64,000 bases of DNA from Pteria penguin (lineage: Eukaryota; Mollusca; Bivalvia; Pterioida; Pteriidae): the NCBI GenBank assembly GCA_035048485.1, contig CM068587.1, positions 32,101,001-32,165,000 on the forward strand. Direction: 5' to 3'. The first letter of the stretch is position 1, and every line of letters begins with the position of its first letter. Under the pieces are notes generated by a model, which saw only the letters and a list, made by a program, of their open reading frames with translations, made no database searches and was not told the DNA's origin. Shown here piece by piece: positions 1 through 64,000 of this stretch. Made by a program: the position numbers and the translations under genes.

Positions 1-75
1 ACCACAAGTCCAAAAATCATGAAACCATAGGACATACAAAATCAGTGAAAATGAAAAACAAATGGAAAATAGTGA
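1..75 (+). repeat. Short dispersed repeat beside PLE copies
   Basis: The segment from about 6 to 70 (gtccaaaaatcat..., then gacatacaaaatcagtgaaa) recurs almost unchanged at 48455-48535. It also occurs in inverted orientation at about 60985-61078. In the two latter places it abuts a PLE 3' end, so it is probably part of the element or its preferred target. Confidence 0.7.
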
Positions 76-177
76 CATGAAAGTATACCAAACTTTTTAA
101 CTTCTGAATCTTATACGTTAAAGTCCGTGCTTGATCTACATTTAGTTTATTTGAGAATGCTACAAAATTTCAATTAC

Positions 178-60563
<60,386 letters not shown>

Positions 60564-60984
60564 CTGAAAGATTGGTGCATAAAACCAAAATAAGTGTTTT
60601 AATTTTCTGTTTAGACGATCATTTATAATTTGTGACTCGTTAATCGATTTACCACACAGATACACTACACGCTAGATATTGTATTCATAAAAACGTCCTG
60701 ATGTCAGCAGTTTTCCGCCCGTTTTCGTAGAGAATACCTTATTAAGTCTCCAGGTTATCGTAGCAATGGCTTAATTTTTCCAGTTTATATGAAGGGTATG
60801 TTTAGCAGGTTTCACACATGGATACTTCCTTAAAGGTCAACTTCCTGGAAATTCCCAGTCACTGAGGGTTTCCGTCGCGGAAACATCAAGTTACTGCAAG
60901 TTTATGCCATTTTCCGCGCCAAAACTGGCAAAAATCTGCAGAAACTGGGATATGTCCCGCGACCAGAAACTGGTTGAACTCCTA

Positions 60985-61078
60985 TCATAGGGGTTCACAT
61001 ATGCTCTTCAAGTAGGCATTGTTCGTTATTTTCTACTTGAGTTTTATTTTCCCTGATTTTGTATGTCCTCTGGTTTCA
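60985..61078 (-). repeat. Inverted copy of the dispersed repeat
   Basis: The reverse complement reads ccagaggacatacaaaatca, then ctacttgaagagcatatgtg, matching 48474-48545 with an insertion. It abuts the tail of the PLE at 61079, in the opposite relative orientation to the 48.5 kb copy. Confidence 0.7.
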
Positions 61079-61719
61079 GGTGCCCGGGGAGAGTGAGCAT
61101 CTCCTGCTTGATAGCAACACCCGTCACATATACCCAGTAGAAAGAGTCAAATCGTGTAAATTCCATATATATTTATATATGGAGAAGTCGAAGTAGGTAA
61201 CGTTCTAGTATAGAAGGTGTTAAATCTGTAAAATGATCGGAATCGGTCTCAGTCCAGAATATCATTTAAAAGTCTGGATAACAAGAAATCATATCGAGTA
61301 ATAAGAGTCTCGTAACGACCACAGAACATCTTCAGTGACGTTGTTAGTTTAGCACATATATAACCGTAGTTGAGTACCTTATCTAAAAGTCGCCTAGCCC
61401 TCAGAACAAAGTCATTGTAATTTGAACATGCTCTGGAATAACGTATTAACTGAGATATGAATACGCCGTATGCGGTCGACGATGGAATGTTGCTACTTAT
61501 GAAAGGAAAGTTTGTGATAGCGAAATTGAAATCGTCATGTTTGTCATAGAGTGATGTGTTGAATTGATCATAAATGTCGAAAGACAACATAATATCTAAA
61601 TACGAAGTAGAATTACTACTTTCTGTGGTTTCTTTGACCTCCAGTTCACTTGGATAGATGACGCCAAGGTAATCCGCGAATGAAGGATGATTAAATACAG
61701 AACAATGAGGGGAAAGCAC
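61079..61719 (-). mobile_element. 5'-truncated Penelope-like retroelement, young copy
   Basis: One open minus frame from HPSFADYLGVIYPSELEVKE through SYLDIMLSFDIY and GVFISQLIRYSRAC to LLNDILD and stop. It is nearly the same protein as the copy at 48.6 kb. It begins abruptly just after the position of the YIDD motif, the usual 5' truncation of target-primed insertions. The tail aggtgcccggggagagtgag is shared. Confidence 0.88.
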
Positions 61720-62940
61720 ATATTAGGGAAACGATTGTAGGACGTGATCAAGCCATGTGCTATCTAAATTTTGAATTGTTACATGTTCCTGTATTTCGGG
61801 TGTCATGCAATAGACATATAAGTTCATGAAATGACATTACAATAGTATTGATTGTGCTACAGCTGCGATACTGGAGCCCATTCCATCAGCATGTGTAAAT
61901 GTTTGACTAACTAAATCTTACGACAATGGCGTAAGTTTACTTGCGTACATTCTTAGTTCAACGAAATGTGTGTTTCATCAACCGCCGAACCGTTGTACCG
62001 TAATTGTGTATGTACGTAAGGATTCGACTATCGAGATGATTCGCTTTACCTAACACAAATGCGTGCATGAAGTATACTGAAACGTAACTTTTCATAAGTC
62101 CAAAGGTACTTATTACAGTATTTATAACTTAAAATACATATATTTTGCGACACGCGATTACATTTACATCTACACACGAGGTGCTTGTAAACATGTAGTG
62201 ACGTCATGGAATCGTATGCAATACTTGAAGATAAATCATCTAATGAAAGAGATTTACCAATAAGTACATATATGTCCACATAGATCTATACAGTCAAGCA
62301 GATCACGAATTTCGACGAAATATAAAAAGAGAATCTAATATATAATAATGCACAAAACGACTTACATCCTTCTCAATTCCCCCTAAAAATAATAAATGGA
62401 ATAAAAAATAATGATAACCGAATATCAAATTCGATCTATGGTACATTTCCAGTTTTTGACTTGTTTTCTCTTTCTTTGTTTTATTTATTTATTTATTTTG
62501 TTACGTGTAGTCGTATTACCTAGAAAACAAAATTTTTTTTAAAACTTATAGGCCTATACAAATATAATGAAAATAATTAGAATAACACAAAATCCGGACA
62601 CAGAGTCAGCAAATTTATGTAAGACACACCATGTTTCCGGTTAAATGTGGATTTTACTATTTACTACTTGAAAACATTAAAGAAGGCTACATTGATTTAC
62701 GCCAAAACTAATTGGCAGAGGTAGGAGGTTGGCGTAGAGTTAAGACTAAATCTGCGCTAAACGTAGAGTTATGCTGTTTGATGAAAATCAAAATAGTTGG
62801 AAATATAGTCTAGTCGTGAATTTACGCCAAACTAAGCCTACACCAATACGCCGTGTGATGAAATGCAAAATAACGTTAGTTAGAAATTTAGTTTATAAAG
62901 GGATACACCAAACTATGCCTACTCTAGTAGTTAACCGTTT
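61720..62940. repeat. Upstream stretch with degenerate short repeats
   Basis: Around 62690-62955 a word like ttacgccaaactaagcctac recurs three or four times, each followed by gatgaaa. No exon, signal peptide or promoter for the receptor gene could be recognised here. Confidence 0.4.
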
Positions 62941-62944
62941 GATG

Positions 62945-63060
62945 AAACGAGCTACTGGCAGACTTAGGACGGTCAATTGTGTAACAAACACTACTCAATT
63001 GGTGTGGTTAGCCAGTTTACGGGCTGCCAACTCATCACAAAAGTAGTACAATCAAGGGCC
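62945..63060 (-). mobile_element. Solo PLE 3' tail
   Basis: cagacttaggacggtcaatt, caattggtgtggttagccag and gtacaatcaagggccacacc match the minus-oriented tails at 41.4 and 11.7 kb. Confidence 0.65.
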
Positions 63061-64000
63061 ACACCTTTAAAAATTAAGAAAATAAGAATATAGAACAAAA
63101 GATAGGTAGAGTAGGAAAATGAGATAAAAAATAACTAGGACTTTATCTTCTTTTTAAAGATGGGGGAGGTGACTTATGTCCATATTTCTGAAGCATAAAT
63201 GTTGAGGCTTCATACTTTACATATCTGCTGCATTGAAACATCTTTCAATGTTCACCTTTGATGAATAGGGTAGGGGGTCAAAGATCAAGAACTAGGACTT
63301 ATCATGTTTTACTTGGTTAGTGAATTTGAGTACATCCATGCTTCACCAACACATCTTGTTTACTATGTAATATTCTTGATAACTTTGACTCAGACAAAGC
63401 TGTGATTCAATAATTGTCTTAACAAAGTTGTGTTTTGACTTCAACCTAAGGTCATATTTCAAGGTCAAGGTTATTAAAACTTATAGCTTTCTTGTTGTTG
63501 AAGATTGTTATATTATAGCGGTAAAGTAAGATTGAGGTCTTTCCTGCTCTTCGATACCTTAAATGACATATTGATTTTTTGTGCAATAAAGGGTTATGAA
63601 ATGCCTTTGAATTTAAAACAATAAAATAAAGTATTCAATGGTCAGATCTTTTTTATTTGGAGGAAAATGCCACTTTACATGATAAATATACCTTAGAAAA
63701 AATATCAAATTTCGTTAAATTCCTCGCTGCAACAGTTTTTTCTGCCTATTTATGGTACCGATTTTATTGTACGTATATAATTTGAAGTAGTACCTGTGAT
63801 ATGAGTCATTATCTGTCAAATCACTATTTTTGATAAAAAAAAATTATGCCTGTTCAAATTGTTCCCATTACTTGATATGTAAAGTTATAGAGAGAGCAAT
63901 AATTCTAACTTACAAACTAATCTTCAATGGTTTTTTTTCATATTTTAAGCAGAATTTCATATGATATCCAAAAATTTCATACCAAAAAATATAAAAATTC
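63061..64000. other. AT-rich end of window, no recognised feature
   Basis: Noncoding with ggtcaaagatcaag and caaggtcaaggtt words like those in bivalve dispersed repeats. Nothing else. Confidence 0.5.

Noticed and set aside
62046..62279. Possible signal-peptide or first exon of the receptor
   Set aside because: The 77-codon frame has no convincing hydrophobic leader, cleavage site or phase-1 donor. A tgacgtca word nearby is not enough for a promoter.

Overview
The window looks like AT-rich genomic DNA from a bivalve mollusc. The evidence is long introns with consensus GT..AG borders, abundant Penelope-like retroelement (PLE) debris, Tc1-like and pogo-like transposon fossils, (TA)n microsatellites, and a receptor of the molluscan GRL101/LGR type. 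No bacterial-style operon is present. The species cannot be fixed from sequence alone.

The dominant content is one minus-strand gene that fills about 178-60563 and is open at both ends. I read 24 exons by eye from splice sites, phases and domain continuity. They give about 5.85 kb of continuous reading frame (about 1950 codons). In protein order: kringle; a galactose-binding/F5-8C-like domain (3 exons); a canonical F5/8C domain (3 exons); an unassigned cysteine-containing module; two CUB domains; a C-type lectin domain (3 exons, one of only 70 nt); three LDLa exons; an LDLa exon that also starts a contactin-associated-protein-like fibrinogen module (two further exons); a variant LDLa; an LDLa; and a 1.56 kb exon with a last LDLa, about seven leucine-rich repeats and TM1-TM6. 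A short exon carries TM7 with its NPxxY motif. The signal peptide and cytoplasmic tail lie outside what I could find. All 24 exon lengths agree with the inferred phases, and nearly all module borders are phase 1, as expected for exon shuffling. The likely product is a cell-surface G-protein-coupled receptor with a very large lectin-like, adhesion-like ectodomain.

The introns are packed with mobile DNA. At least fifteen fragments belong to PLEs, from a nearly complete reverse transcriptase (48.6-50.2 kb) and a close 5'-truncated relative (61.1-61.7 kb) down to solo 3' tails. Other elements are a decayed Tc1-like transposase (31.1-32.2 kb) split by a PLE 3' end, a pogo-like element with an in-frame 12-residue repeat (36.4-38.6 kb), a 1131-bp terminal-inverted-repeat element with TA duplications (50.7-51.8 kb), an element built of TTAGCGC motifs (13.8-14.7 kb), two fold-back elements, tRNA-like sequences, a tandemly duplicated tRNA-like unit (47.5-48.3 kb), and a degenerate minisatellite inside the lectin-domain intron (25.6-27.0 kb).

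No plus-strand host gene, rRNA, CRISPR array or convincing promoter was found. The 60.6-64 kb end and many intron stretches hold only AT-rich sequence and repeat debris.
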